From assembly GCF_009363655.1 (NCBI RefSeq), contig NZ_CP045394.1:62001-126000 (forward strand): a stretch of DNA of 64,000 nucleotides. Direction: 5' to 3'. Under the pieces are notes generated by a model. That model was not told the origin of the DNA, did not search any database, and was given only the letters and a program-made list of their open reading frames with translations. The translations under genes were made by a program, and so were the position numbers. The DNA is from Roseovarius sp. THAF27 (lineage in GTDB: Bacteria > Pseudomonadota > Alphaproteobacteria > Rhodobacterales > Rhodobacteraceae). How positions within the stretch are numbered: the stretch's first letter is position 1; every line of letters begins with the position of its first letter. Below are positions 1 through 8,435 of the stretch, one piece after another.

Positions 1-1
1 A

Positions 2-85
2 GCCGCCGACTTAGTGCTTGCCGCTTCTGAAACGTTGTCGGAACTGACAACGCAAGTTGTTCCGTTGGTTGAATCGAGAACCTGA
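2..85 (+). CDS. C-terminal end of an unidentified protein (partial)
   Basis: The frame that is open from base 2 ends with TGA at 83-85 and encodes 27 residues (AADLVLAASETLSELTTQVV...). The composition (Ala, Leu, Glu, Thr) suits an amphipathic helical tail. There is too little sequence to assign a family, and it may be a chance frame. Confidence 0.25.
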   Translation, partial: AADLVLAASETLSELTTQVVPLVESRT

Positions 86-195
86 CGGACAAGAAAAGCA
101 CGGAACACGGACATCCGCTGTTGCGAGGTTGACCTGGAGGAAACCTCCCTTCCGTAAGCCTCGTAGAGCGTGATAGTTGTAGCAGATTGCTGCTG

Positions 196-606
196 TCAGA
201 AGTTCTCGATCCTCAGTATCGCTTTGATTTCTTTCGCACGTTCCGCCAACGGGGAATTGGTGTGATAAACACTATCAATGAACCCTTGAGCCCATTCTAG
301 TAGTTCATTCAGGCGCTCAGGTGGATCTGGCCGAAAGGCTTGGTTGGCGTGGACGATATTGTTCCTGATCGTTCTAAGCTGTCTGTAGCAATTCTCGAAT
401 ACCGACTTCTCTTGGTCGAACTCGATGTCCACGTAGCGGTAGTCTTCGATGTTGCCGTCGTAGCGGCCAGGAACCCCGATCGACTTTAACTCGTCAAAGA
501 GATCTCGTGGAAGGTCGGGTGAGGTCTCGTGAAAGTGCTTGATTGCCCCTTCGAACGCCATCTCGTTCAATACCAAGCTAATGAGCTTGCGTTCTTGCTG
601 GTTCAT
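196..606 (-). CDS. Small HEPN-like hypothetical protein
   Basis: A protein of 136 residues with no signal peptide or membrane segment, so probably cytoplasmic. Residues about 80-90 read RTIRNNIVHANQ, which fits the R-x4-6-H signature of HEPN domains (known in toxin ribonucleases and nucleotidyltransferase partners). The charged, all-helical composition also suits that fold. No antitoxin-like partner is visible next to it, and the neighbouring VirB genes are on the same strand but 200 bp away. The HEPN assignment rests on this short motif only. It could equally be an uncharacterised helical protein with a chance RxxxxH. Confidence 0.5.
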   Translation of the reverse strand: MNQQERKLISLVLNEMAFEGAIKHFHETSPDLPRDLFDELKSIGVPGRYDGNIEDYRYVDIEFDQEKSVFENCYRQLRTIRNNIVHANQAFRPDPPERLNELLEWAQGFIDSVYHTNSPLAERAKEIKAILRIENF

Positions 607-809
607 GCTGCCAGACTCCCAACCTTAGCATATTCTAACGTGCGTGCGCTCAGCGAAGCAACGTATTGGCGAGGTAGTTGACTTTCTTGATCAGACCGAA
701 ACGTACCATCAGTTCGCTGCCGACATGATTTCGCTTTTACGCCGAATGGCAGCAATGCGGACTGCGAATGCAGCATCTTGACCCGTTGGTGAACGGCAGG
801 AATGGGCCG
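607..809. other. Gap between the HEPN-like gene and virB6
   Basis: No convincing gene. A plus-strand frame at 644-781 (GTG start, 45 residues, ending RRMAAMRTANAAS) has protein-like composition but no ribosome binding site. It could be the tail of a deleted gene. Confidence 0.3.
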
Positions 810-1889
810 TCACCGCCTGCCGAGGCGACCCAACCTTGAAAGCTGCGCCAGCATTCGGGCTCCTGTGCCGGTTGCGTCACCGGAAGGAGCTGCGGTTGGC
901 CCACCCGCAGTATTGGGTCGGCTTGGCAACGCTTGCACACCAAAGAATTGGCGCGCACGCAGAGCTGCGTACTCCGCGCCAGTCGCACCTCCGATGGCGT
1001 ATCGGTTGTAGACTTGCTGGCTTCCTGCGAGCCCTCGGGCAAAGGCATAGCTGCCGCCGAAGCCGGCTGAGAGCGCTGGCATCATGATGTTTCCAGAAAT
1101 CGCCCGCACCAGGAATGGCGTTGCTATGATAAATCCCTTTGCCATCAGCACCATCATGAAGAAGGGGATGAGCGCGCCGATGTTGGAGGCGCCTTCCGGG
1201 TCGCCCAACTCAGCAAGAAGCGCACGCGAGACCCCCGTGATCGTCGCGAACACGCCAGCCACGACGATAGGGTACATCGCGAAGGAAATCAGCGCCGAAA
1301 GCCAGCGTGCGAAATAATCCTTGGTCACTTCAAAGAGGGTCAGGAAGATCATGATCGGTGCAATCCCGATCAGCAGAGCGATCATGAGCCTGGACGCAAC
1401 GACGATGAACGCAGCCAAGCCACCGAGGATTGAGAGCAGCAAAACCCCAAGGGTGTCCAACAGGGCACCGGCCATCCAGTTCAGTTCAGACCCCGCGGCA
1501 TTCAAATAGTCCCCGAGCGCCGCGATCAGGTCATCGAACTCCTCTGCGAAGGTGCCAGACGGTCCGGGTGATCCGCCGCCGACCGAGGCCACAAGCGACC
1601 CGGCAGTGCTGTCGATCCCGTTCAGGATCGCCGCAGCAAGGATGTTGAACTGTACCCAGTTGGTTGCAAATGCGCCTATCAGCCCGATCTTCACGGCGAG
1701 CCAAAAGGCGGTGCGACCGTCCATGGCGCGATACTGGTAGATCGTGTTGATGAAAACCAGAATGACGACGAGTGTGGTGCCGAGGACGAGCATCGTTCCG
1801 ACTGTTGCGGCGACTGCGCCGAATTGCGTCTCGGCAGCGGTATTGAGATAGCCTTCAGCCGTTTCCACGAAGTAGGTGACGACGCTCAT
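810..1889 (-). CDS. virB6: VirB6-family T4SS inner-membrane protein
   Basis: A polytopic inner-membrane component of the type IV secretion channel, 359 residues. Several hydrophobic segments are visible: about residues 28-50 (GTMLVLGTTLVVILVFI), 65-90, a long core at 140-200 (LLLSILGGLAAFIVVASRLM), and 215-265. The family's usual tryptophan-bearing central loop is present (residues 110-140, ending LNWMAGALLDTL). The C-terminal 60 residues are Gly/Ala/Arg-rich and probably cytoplasmic. It is the last gene of the minus-strand VirB cluster, separated from virB11 by two small genes, an order seen in other alphaproteobacterial clusters. The family assignment is confident; the substrate of the system is unknown. 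Confidence 0.85.
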   Translation of the reverse strand: MSVVTYFVETAEGYLNTAAETQFGAVAATVGTMLVLGTTLVVILVFINTIYQYRAMDGRTAFWLAVKIGLIGAFATNWVQFNILAAAILNGIDSTAGSLVASVGGGSPGPSGTFAEEFDDLIAALGDYLNAAGSELNWMAGALLDTLGVLLLSILGGLAAFIVVASRLMIALLIGIAPIMIFLTLFEVTKDYFARWLSALISFAMYPIVVAGVFATITGVSRALLAELGDPEGASNIGALIPFFMMVLMAKGFIIATPFLVRAISGNIMMPALSAGFGGSYAFARGLAGSQQVYNRYAIGGATGAEYAALRARQFFGVQALPSRPNTAGGPTAAPSGDATGTGARMLAQLSRLGRLGRR

Positions 1890-1895
1890 GGAATC

Positions 1896-2300
1896 CTACC
1901 AGTTTCCGGCGGCTTTGCAGATTGGCATGGCTTCACGCCGAAGCTCATTTGCCTGGCGTCGAAATTCTGACGTCGCTTCCACGATGTCCCAGTATTCAGA
2001 TGCGGCGAATTGCTCGCCGAAGACGCCTTCAGCGGCCTCCCAAGACGGATACCGCGTGGGACATTCGCAGCTCTGGGCTTCAACGATGCGTTGCATGCTC
2101 TGTGCCCGATAAATCTGTTGGATCAGGAGCCGTTTATGGGACTCGCGCACATCTATGTTTTGCATCCACTCTGGCTCTGGAGGTTGATTAGGGCAGACAT
2201 CCGGTTGGTTTTCGAGCGTTGGGATCAGGTTCCGTTCAGAGACGCCAGCGGTTGCGCAGAGAACGACGAGCAGGCCTGCCGTCGCAACGACCCGCATCAT
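1896..2300 (-). CDS. Secreted small protein of the T4SS cluster
   Basis: A protein of 134 residues with an N-terminal hydrophobic segment (MMRVVATAGLLVVLCATAGV), so probably exported to the periplasm. The mature part has four cysteines (DVCPNQ, SCECP, PICKAA), suggesting disulfides. It starts inside the end of the preceding 62-residue gene (4-bp overlap) and is followed by virB6 6 bp later, so it is translated with the secretion genes. I do not recognise a family. Position alone suggests an accessory periplasmic T4SS component. Confidence 0.65.
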   Translation of the reverse strand: MMRVVATAGLLVVLCATAGVSERNLIPTLENQPDVCPNQPPEPEWMQNIDVRESHKRLLIQQIYRAQSMQRIVEAQSCECPTRYPSWEAAEGVFGEQFAASEYWDIVEATSEFRRQANELRREAMPICKAAGNW

Positions 2301-2485
2301 TCTGAAGCCGCCTTCGTCGCCAAAGATTCTCGCTTCACGAACGTGGTGTAGCCGTAATCACCTGCTTCAGCTGTAATGACTTCCCACCCCTCTGCGCCGC
2401 GCTCATTCAAGGCGCTTCGCATCGCGTCGTAGTCCTTTTGCTTCTTCACCTGGAAGAACAGGATGTCATATTCAAAGGTCTTCAT
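2297..2485 (-). CDS. DUF4177-like small protein
   Basis: A protein of 62 residues. The pattern MKTFEYDILFF...LNERGAEGWEVITAEAG...YTTFVKR matches the DUF4177 layout: an N-terminal beta strand, then 'LNExGaeGWEvv', then a final strand ending in FxKR. It has no signal peptide. It overlaps the virB11 stop by 4 bp and the next gene's start by 4 bp, so it is part of the operon. The function of the domain is unknown. Confidence 0.65.
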   Translation of the reverse strand: MKTFEYDILFFQVKKQKDYDAMRSALNERGAEGWEVITAEAGDYGYTTFVKRESLATKAASE

Positions 2486-3468
2486 TGGGAAGCTCCAGTC
2501 TCGGTTGCGCCGGGGAGGTAGAATTCTGTGATGCCGCGCCTGCCGTCATGGCGACCGGCCTGGATGATCACGTCGATGGAATTCTCGATATATTGGATCA
2601 TGTCGGCATAGGTCATTGGGATCTCGGTCTTGAGTGCCGCGATCGCGAGCCTCTGCACGGCGAGTTGCGGGGTTTCGGCGTGCAGCGTGGTCATGGATCC
2701 GCCATGACCGGTGTTGATCGCCTCGAGGAAGGTCATGGCTTCCTTTCCGCGCACCTCGCCCAGAATGATCCGGTCGGGGCGCATGCGTAGCGTGGCAGTT
2801 AGCAGAACATCGGCTGTCTGGAATTCCACATCGCGATTGGCGATGAGGGTCACGGCATTGGGCTGGGTCGGCAGAAGTTCGGCGGCTTCCTCGATGGTGA
2901 CGATGCGTTCCTCAGTAGGCACATGAGAGAGGATCTTCCGCGCGGCAACGGTCTTGCCGGTGGAGGTGCCACCAGAGACGATCATGTTGAGCTTGTTGTC
3001 GACGCAGAACGCGAGTGCATCGTCGATGACGCCAGACGCGACGACCCCGCGCAGTTCCCGGGTTTTCTCTAGGCGGAGTTCTTCAAGCTTTCGTTCCTTT
3101 CCATAGAGGAAATCAAGCGCGATCCCGTCGAGTGGCAGGCTCGAGAAGAACCGAAGGCTGATCGACATCGCCGACAGCACGGCAGGCGGGGTGATGACCT
3201 GTGCCCGGATCGGCCGGCCCTTGTAGGTGATCGAGACCGAGACGATGGGCCTGTCCTTGCTCATCGTGGTATTGGCGGAGGAGGCGATCTGGTTGCCGAG
3301 ATCCTTCACTTCTGTCGCGGTCAACGCCTGGTCCAACTGCCGCATGAAATGATCCCCCTGGAACTCTCCCCAGCAGCTGCCGTCGGGATTGATGCAGATC
3401 TCGATGACATCATCACGTGCGGCGGCGTCGATCCGGTCGAGCGAGGTCTGGAGATAGCTCAGCGACAT
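2482..3468 (-). CDS. virB11: VirB11-type secretion ATPase
   Basis: A cytoplasmic hexameric ATPase that powers pilus assembly and substrate transfer, 328 residues. The Walker A motif is GGTSTGKT at about residues 166-173. It is followed by IVTIEEAAELL (the Asp/Glu box), TLRMRPDRIILGEVRG (Walker B with arginines) and the His box TGHGGSMTTLHAETP. Together these are the full GspE/VirB11 signature. It starts 5 bp after the virB10 stop and overlaps the DUF4177-like gene by 4 bp. Length and motifs are normal for the family, and nothing suggests inactivation. Confidence 0.95.
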   Translation of the reverse strand: MSLSYLQTSLDRIDAAARDDVIEICINPDGSCWGEFQGDHFMRQLDQALTATEVKDLGNQIASSANTTMSKDRPIVSVSITYKGRPIRAQVITPPAVLSAMSISLRFFSSLPLDGIALDFLYGKERKLEELRLEKTRELRGVVASGVIDDALAFCVDNKLNMIVSGGTSTGKTVAARKILSHVPTEERIVTIEEAAELLPTQPNAVTLIANRDVEFQTADVLLTATLRMRPDRIILGEVRGKEAMTFLEAINTGHGGSMTTLHAETPQLAVQRLAIAALKTEIPMTYADMIQYIENSIDVIIQAGRHDGRRGITEFYLPGATETGASQ

Positions 3469-3472
3469 GGGC

Positions 3473-4852
3473 TCAGAATAACTCCAGATCGCGGTCGACC
3501 ATCACCGTCACGCGGGCCCCCTGGTCGACATAGATGACGGGTCCGATCGAAAGGTAGTCGCCAATGACGCTGTCGGTGGCATCGGCGAGATCATCGCCCA
3601 AGTCTTCGAGAACGTCGGCGGCAGTCTCGCCTTCGACATTGGAGGCGGCGGCGTTCGGCGCGGCGGATATCAGAGAGATCAGCGCGGCAGAGCCAAAACG
3701 CTCGTCAAATCTGGTATCGACAAAGCCGGTCACACCGGAGCGGCCAAGTTCGTCTCCTCCGAAGGAACTGATCTGGACGGTCTGGTTGTCGGGCAGGACG
3801 ATCCGATCCCAGGCGATCGTGACCCGACGTTGTGCGATATCAACGCCGGATCGATAGCGCCCGATAAGACGGGAGCCGCGTGGGATCAGGAGCCGGGAAC
3901 CGTCGAAGCTGAAGACGTCTTCGGAGACCACGGCGCGGGTCTGGCCGGGCAGAGAGCTGTCGAGAGCGGTTTCCATGACGGCCTGGATCATCGTGCCCTG
4001 GACAATGGTGTTCGACGGATTGGCGATAACCTCGGCCTGCGTGACCGACGTGGGCAGCGCGCCGTTCAGCACGAAATCCGTCACCTCTCCGAAAGTGCGT
4101 TCGGACAGAGCCGTCTCATTAGCGCCCGAAGTACCGCCAAAGGCGATGGTGGGCGAGGTGATGCGGCTTTGCTGAAATGCGCGTTCCTCGGCTGCGCGGC
4201 GCTCGAGGTCCGCAAGCCGTCTTGCTTCCTCCTCGAGGAGCATGCGTTCTTCTTCCCGCGCCCGCAACTCGTCCTCGGTGGGACCGACGGGTGCCGGAAG
4301 GGGGCGGTTGGCTTCGAGCTGGGCCAGCTCGAGATCCATGCGGAGTTGCTCCAGCTCGCGATCGCGCGCTGTGAGCTCGTCGCGAAACTGCTGTTGCGCG
4401 GCTTCCGAGGCGGACTGCAGGGCGGCAATCTGGGCGGTCAGCGCATCGATGGCTTCGGCGGCAGTCGTGTCTTCTTCGACCACTGGTTCTGGCGCGTTGC
4501 GCAATTCCTCGATCTGGGCCTGAAGGGCGGCAAGCTGCGCCAGAAGCTCGGCGTTGGGTTCCACCGGATCCGGTGCGACCAGCACCACCTCAGGATCAGG
4601 CGGAGGGAGGGTTTCAATCGTCCCGAACCCGTCGCCCTCGTTTTGGAACACGTCCGGCGTGGCCGTGGGCAGGGCTTCCTCTTCCTCTGGTTGGGACATC
4701 AGATAGAGCAATGCCCCGCCCGCTCCGATCACGAGGACGACGAGCAGTGCGAGCAGCGGAGAGCGCCGCGGGGCAGCGAGTCGACCTGTTCCTTTGCCTC
4801 GTTCAAGGGCGGCGAGGCGCTTTTCGAGATCCGTGTTTCCAGCGTCGCTCAT
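3473..4852 (-). CDS. virB10: VirB10/TrbI-type T4SS channel protein
   Basis: A 459-residue protein that spans both membranes. It has a short cytoplasmic N-terminus, one TM (SPLLALLVVLVIGAGGALLYL, about residues 29-49), a Pro/Glu-rich spacer, and a coiled coil of about 120 residues (repeats of Gln, Glu, Leu and Arg up to ERAFQQSR). The conserved TrbI beta-barrel follows (IQAVMETALDSSLPG...SRLIGRYRSGV...DRIVLPDNQ). I chose the ATG at 4852 because it overlaps the virB9 stop as ATGA. An upstream in-frame start would lie deep in virB9. Confidence 0.93.
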   Translation of the reverse strand: MSDAGNTDLEKRLAALERGKGTGRLAAPRRSPLLALLVVLVIGAGGALLYLMSQPEEEEALPTATPDVFQNEGDGFGTIETLPPPDPEVVLVAPDPVEPNAELLAQLAALQAQIEELRNAPEPVVEEDTTAAEAIDALTAQIAALQSASEAAQQQFRDELTARDRELEQLRMDLELAQLEANRPLPAPVGPTEDELRAREEERMLLEEEARRLADLERRAAEERAFQQSRITSPTIAFGGTSGANETALSERTFGEVTDFVLNGALPTSVTQAEVIANPSNTIVQGTMIQAVMETALDSSLPGQTRAVVSEDVFSFDGSRLLIPRGSRLIGRYRSGVDIAQRRVTIAWDRIVLPDNQTVQISSFGGDELGRSGVTGFVDTRFDERFGSAALISLISAAPNAAASNVEGETAADVLEDLGDDLADATDSVIGDYLSIGPVIYVDQGARVTVMVDRDLELF

Positions 4853-5550
4853 GAGCCTGCCCCCGCTAGCGGTGTGGCCTCGATACAGACCACCTCTTCC
4901 CCGACCCGCAGAACCCATTGCCTGTTCACGCCGGACACCCGGATCACGCCGTCCTCGGTGGCCTGCGTGTTCACCGTGCGCTCGCGGCCCTTTGCGTAGC
5001 GGAAGATCGCGGGCACCGGCGCGTTCCGCGGGAACTCAAAATACGTGAAGGTCCCGTCATCCCAGACGCGGGTCGGCGTGAACTCGGTGCGCGCGCTGGC
5101 ACCGTAGTTGTAGTTCGGCGCTTGTGCCGCGACGGCGCGGCCCTTGCGCGTGTGGTCGTCTGGATAGCGGAACTGCACCACGTAGAAGGTCGGGCTGCGG
5201 GTTTCCTGGACGTTGAAATAATAGCTACGCCTGTTCGTGTAGACGGTCACGTTGGTATGGACACCGCGCGCGATGGGCTTGATCGCGAAGGCCTGGCCGC
5301 CGGGGACGCCGTCAATCTCGAAGCCCTCCGTGTCGCCTGCGATGATCGAGCGGATGCTCTCGCCTTCGCCGAACTCGACCGTGGTGACATGGGTGAGTGA
5401 AACGCTCAGACGGTAAACCTGGGCTTCCTGGTAGGTGGCCAAGCGCACCCGGTTGTCATTGGGCCCGCCGCGCGGGATGGCTTCGGCGAAGGCGAGGTCC
5501 GGCAGGAGGGCCATCCAGAAAGCGAACAGGCTGAAGCGAAACACGGTCAA
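4849..5550 (-). CDS. virB9: VirB9-type outer-membrane complex protein
   Basis: A 233-residue periplasmic/outer-membrane core-complex protein. A signal peptide (FSLFAFWMALLPDLAFAEA) is followed by the CagX/VirB9 pattern: a 'D.R...Y...V.....' N-terminal domain, the mid motif TNRRSYYFNV, and the C-terminal signature RVWDDGTFTYFEFP...PAIF, which ends in a short beta domain. It overlaps virB8 and virB10 by 4 bp on each side, as expected for a co-translated channel set. Confidence 0.93.
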   Translation of the reverse strand: MTVFRFSLFAFWMALLPDLAFAEAIPRGGPNDNRVRLATYQEAQVYRLSVSLTHVTTVEFGEGESIRSIIAGDTEGFEIDGVPGGQAFAIKPIARGVHTNVTVYTNRRSYYFNVQETRSPTFYVVQFRYPDDHTRKGRAVAAQAPNYNYGASARTEFTPTRVWDDGTFTYFEFPRNAPVPAIFRYAKGRERTVNTQATEDGVIRVSGVNRQWVLRVGEEVVCIEATPLAGAGS

Positions 5551-6200
5551 TTCTCCAATTTGTCGGAGCGGATAGAATATTCGAGCACGGTGAAGCCGAA
5601 GGGATTGGTCCAGACCTCATCGATGGAGCGGCGAGTCTCGGGGCGGAACTCGAAAAGAAGGGTGGCTGTGAAAAGACCGGTCTGGACGCCATTGATGGAT
5701 GTGAGGCGTTTGCGCAGGCGGACCGTGGCGCGGCTCAAACCGATGCGATTGATACTAAGGATTTCCACATCGAGCCGGGCATTGGGGCCATAGACCGTCG
5801 GTGGGTAGTTCTCATTGGCGCTGTTCCAGATCTGGCGTAACCCGCTCTCGGCAGCGCCATCTGAGCGGCGCAAAACGCTTCGGATGCGCAGATCGTTGTC
5901 GAGCTGGTTGTAGACCTCACGGTCGGTCACGTAGCGGAACACCTCCGCCTCGATGATCGCCTGGTTGGCGGTGACAGACGTCGCTTCCACCGAGGCTTCG
6001 GGCAGGGCAAAGCCCGTCTCAGGATCATAGGGCACAACGACCGGGGGAGGATCGACATCGAGGATCGCGACGGCCGCCGCGCTCAGGCATCCGAGGATGC
6101 CGAAGATGAGGCCGATGAGCCCAAGGCGCTGCCAGAGCCGTTCACGGCGTAGCGCGCCATAGACCAGCTCTTCTTCGATGATTTCCTGTTCACTCGCCAC
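5547..6200 (-). CDS. virB8: VirB8-type inner-membrane scaffold
   Basis: A 217-residue bitopic inner-membrane protein of the T4SS. The cytoplasmic N-terminus (SEQEIIEEELVYGALRRERLW) is followed by one TM at residues 27-47 (LGLIGLIFGILGCLSAAAVAI). The periplasmic NTF2-like domain contains the family landmarks Y-V-x-x-R-E-V-Y (YVTDREVYNQLDND) and a late WTNPFGFTVLEYSI. A 114-bp gap separates it from virB5 upstream, the only sizeable break inside the virB5-virB11 block. Confidence 0.92.
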   Translation of the reverse strand: MASEQEIIEEELVYGALRRERLWQRLGLIGLIFGILGCLSAAAVAILDVDPPPVVVPYDPETGFALPEASVEATSVTANQAIIEAEVFRYVTDREVYNQLDNDLRIRSVLRRSDGAAESGLRQIWNSANENYPPTVYGPNARLDVEILSINRIGLSRATVRLRKRLTSINGVQTGLFTATLLFEFRPETRRSIDEVWTNPFGFTVLEYSIRSDKLEN

Positions 6201-6314
6201 GTGTCACACCTCGGCTCGGCGTTTCGAAATAGATTGAATCGGTTCTTCGCTGCCTCTCGCTTCGTTCGAACGCGAAAACCGATATTTGATATTCTGGGTC
6301 AATTTCGAAACGCC

Positions 6315-7124
6315 CTAATCAGCCCGCAGGTCGGGTAGGGTAAAATCCATGAAGCGCTGCTCCTCGGCGATGGTGGCCGCATCGATCACGCCGCCGGTGC
6401 CGTCGCCCACGGTTTGCACGGCTTCGAGCTGCCACATGGCGACCAGTGCGATGGCAAGTTCCGCCGTCACGCGCGTGTTGAGATCGACGCTTTCCTTGAG
6501 TTCGTCCATGTCATCGATCAGCGCGACCAGCCGGTCGACCCGTTCCAATGATTGGCCTGCGTCTTCGTAGCTGTTCTGGGCGGCGGCCGCGACGAGCGCG
6601 CCGGTCGTGGCTTGCGTCGCCACGCGATTGGCACCGGGATTGCCGCTGGTCGCCATTTCCGAGAGGGTGTCGTCGTCAAAGCCGAGATCGGCCAGTACCC
6701 GGTCCATCTGGGTTTCGATTTCTCCCGCGCCGGAGCCGGACAGGCCCGAGAAATCCCCCGTCTTGATGGCCTCAATCGTCGCAAGGATGTCGCCGAACTC
6801 TTGGTCGAGCAGACCGTTCAGCTCGTCTTCCATCTCGGTGCGGATGATTTCCGGCAGTTCGGCGAGGCGCGTCAGGGCCTCGTAGGTTCGTTGCAATTCG
6901 CCAAGTTGGTCCGTGAGCGTTGCAAGGTGTTCACGGAGCTGAGTCAGCTGCTCGTTTTGCAGGATCTCGTCCTCGATCATCTGCCGCAGCTGCTGGATGT
7001 TTTGCGCGATGTTCTGGGTGTCGACGACGGGCACGCCTTGCGCGAGGGCAGGGGACGGTGTGCCGAGATGCAGGCCAATCCCAAGCGTCGTGGCCAAGGC
7101 CGTTCTCAGAAAAATCCGTCCCAT
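6315..7124 (-). CDS. virB5: VirB5-like minor pilin/adhesion protein
   Basis: A 269-residue exported protein: signal peptide to about residue 28 (ATTLGIGLHLGTPSPALA), then Gln/Leu-rich coiled-coil helices (QNIQQLRQMIEDEILQNEQL...), a layout typical of TrbJ/VirB5 pilus-tip proteins. Its C-terminal end (EQRFMDFTLPDLRAD) closely resembles the end of the transglycosylase encoded just upstream (AEGAFMEFTIREID), so the two proteins share a tail motif. The overlap with the upstream stop is 1 bp. The family call rests on architecture and position. Confidence 0.8.
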   Translation of the reverse strand: MGRIFLRTALATTLGIGLHLGTPSPALAQGVPVVDTQNIAQNIQQLRQMIEDEILQNEQLTQLREHLATLTDQLGELQRTYEALTRLAELPEIIRTEMEDELNGLLDQEFGDILATIEAIKTGDFSGLSGSGAGEIETQMDRVLADLGFDDDTLSEMATSGNPGANRVATQATTGALVAAAAQNSYEDAGQSLERVDRLVALIDDMDELKESVDLNTRVTAELAIALVAMWQLEAVQTVGDGTGGVIDAATIAEEQRFMDFTLPDLRAD

Positions 7125-8278
7125 CAGTCAATCTCCCTGATCGTGAATTCCATGAAGGCGCCTTCGGCCATGTGGGCGCTGGCCTGCGCCAGCTCTTCGG
7201 CGGAAAGGACTCGGGTCCGTGCTGCCTGAAGTCTGATGCGGGCGGCAACGAGACGTACGAGTTCGGCGCGGGCATAGGTATTGAGCGCGATGCTTTCCTG
7301 AACGTCTTCGGTTTCGGAAATCCGCTCGACGATTTCTTGGATGCGTAGGGCGGCTTGGCGGATCGCGGCGGGCGAGTTGCTGCCATAAAAGGCGGCCCCA
7401 TGCCCGGTGATCGAGAGGTTCGCATTGGCGAGAAGTGCGGGGTCGATCGTGCCAAGCGCTTCGATCCCACCGATGCGGCTCAGATAGAGATTGTAGCGTT
7501 CGGGGATGACCTGGACGTAGTGCTGGGTCTCAGTGAAAGGCGGCACCCCACCATATTCGAACACCCGGCCGGGTCCGGCGTTGTAGGCCGCGAGCGCGTT
7601 GATGATGTTTCCGTCGAAGGTGTTCAGTTGCGTTGCGAGGTACCGCGCGCCGCCATGCACCTGCAGGTAGGGGCTGTCATAGTATTCCGGGTTGATGCCG
7701 AGATCGCTCGCGGTGCCGGGCATGATCTGGGTGAGGCCGAAGGCGCCGACCGGCGAGCGGGCACCGATGGTGAAGCGGCTTTCCTGCCAGATCAACGCCT
7801 GCAGCAGGGCGCGCCATTGGACCGGCGATAGACCCGCGCGCCCCACGCCTGCAAATCCGCCGGTCTCCTGGGCCACGCGGATGATGAGCTGCTCGATATT
7901 CTCGGCGGCATCCCCGAACATCTGCGCGCCGCCGGGATTGGGATCGATCTCGGCATTTCCATAGACGGCTTCGACAGAACGTGCGGGATCACCGCTGCCG
8001 TTCTCCAGCCCCGAGACCATAGCCGGCAGGCCCTGACCACCAAAGCTGGTCTGGGCATCGAGGATGCGCTGCAGGGTATCCAGCTGCTCGCGTTCGATCT
8101 CGGCGATGAGTTCGCGCACGGACAGCTTGTCGGACTGGATGGCGAGGTCGGCCCCGCGATCGCCGGTCTCAATGATATCGCGCGCGGTCAGCCCGCTGTC
8201 ATTGGTCGGCACGCCTTGGGCAAGGGCAAGACCGGGCAGCAGGCAAAGCGCCAGGATATGAGGCAGGCTAGACGTCAA
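7124..8278 (-). CDS. Lytic transglycosylase with VirB5-like C-terminal tail
   Basis: A 384-residue periplasmic murein lyase. The start is a TTG at 8278 preceded by GGAGGG; it gives a clean signal peptide (LPHILALCLLPGLALA). The central SLT domain has the catalytic Glu in ALIWQESRF and the usual GAFGLTQIMPGTA and ALAAYNAGPGRV motifs. After the enzyme domain come about 120 residues of helical sequence (ALRIQEIVERISET...) whose end resembles VirB5, so this may be a transglycosylase carrying a pilus-associated module. It overlaps the virB7-like gene by 11 bp. It is the second transglycosylase in the cluster (the other is at 11358-12086). Confidence 0.85.
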   Translation of the reverse strand: MTSSLPHILALCLLPGLALAQGVPTNDSGLTARDIIETGDRGADLAIQSDKLSVRELIAEIEREQLDTLQRILDAQTSFGGQGLPAMVSGLENGSGDPARSVEAVYGNAEIDPNPGGAQMFGDAAENIEQLIIRVAQETGGFAGVGRAGLSPVQWRALLQALIWQESRFTIGARSPVGAFGLTQIMPGTASDLGINPEYYDSPYLQVHGGARYLATQLNTFDGNIINALAAYNAGPGRVFEYGGVPPFTETQHYVQVIPERYNLYLSRIGGIEALGTIDPALLANANLSITGHGAAFYGSNSPAAIRQAALRIQEIVERISETEDVQESIALNTYARAELVRLVAARIRLQAARTRVLSAEELAQASAHMAEGAFMEFTIREID

Positions 8279-8435
8279 AGTCGCCCTCCGGCGCGCCAAG
8301 CGGCGTGAAGGTGCAATCAGGCGCGACGGGGGCCGTCGAGGCCAGGAAGGTGAAGCAATTGGCCTGCGGTTCTTGGTATTGGGCGCAGGAGGCGAGAGCG
8401 CCAAGCGCAGCGAGCAGCAACAAAATGCGTGTCAT
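8268..8435 (-). CDS. virB7: VirB7-like small lipoprotein
   Basis: A 55-residue lipoprotein. MTRILLLLAALGALASC is a textbook lipoprotein signal peptide with lipobox L-A-S-C (Cys17). The short mature part has two further cysteines (QANC, PDC) and ends GDFDV. The start overlaps the virB4 stop as ATGA, and the end overlaps the next gene's TTG start. VirB7 proteins are tiny outer-membrane lipoproteins that lock VirB9 in place, and no other candidate exists in the cluster. Sequence identity to VirB7 cannot be judged at this size, so the call rests on the lipobox, size and position. Confidence 0.7.
   Translation of the reverse strand: MTRILLLLAALGALASCAQYQEPQANCFTFLASTAPVAPDCTFTPLGAPEGDFDV

Noticed and set aside
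3830..4999. 389-residue plus-strand reading frame opposite virB10
   Set aside because: It is antisense to a strongly supported VirB10 gene, has no start signals and a composition typical of a GC-rich shadow frame.
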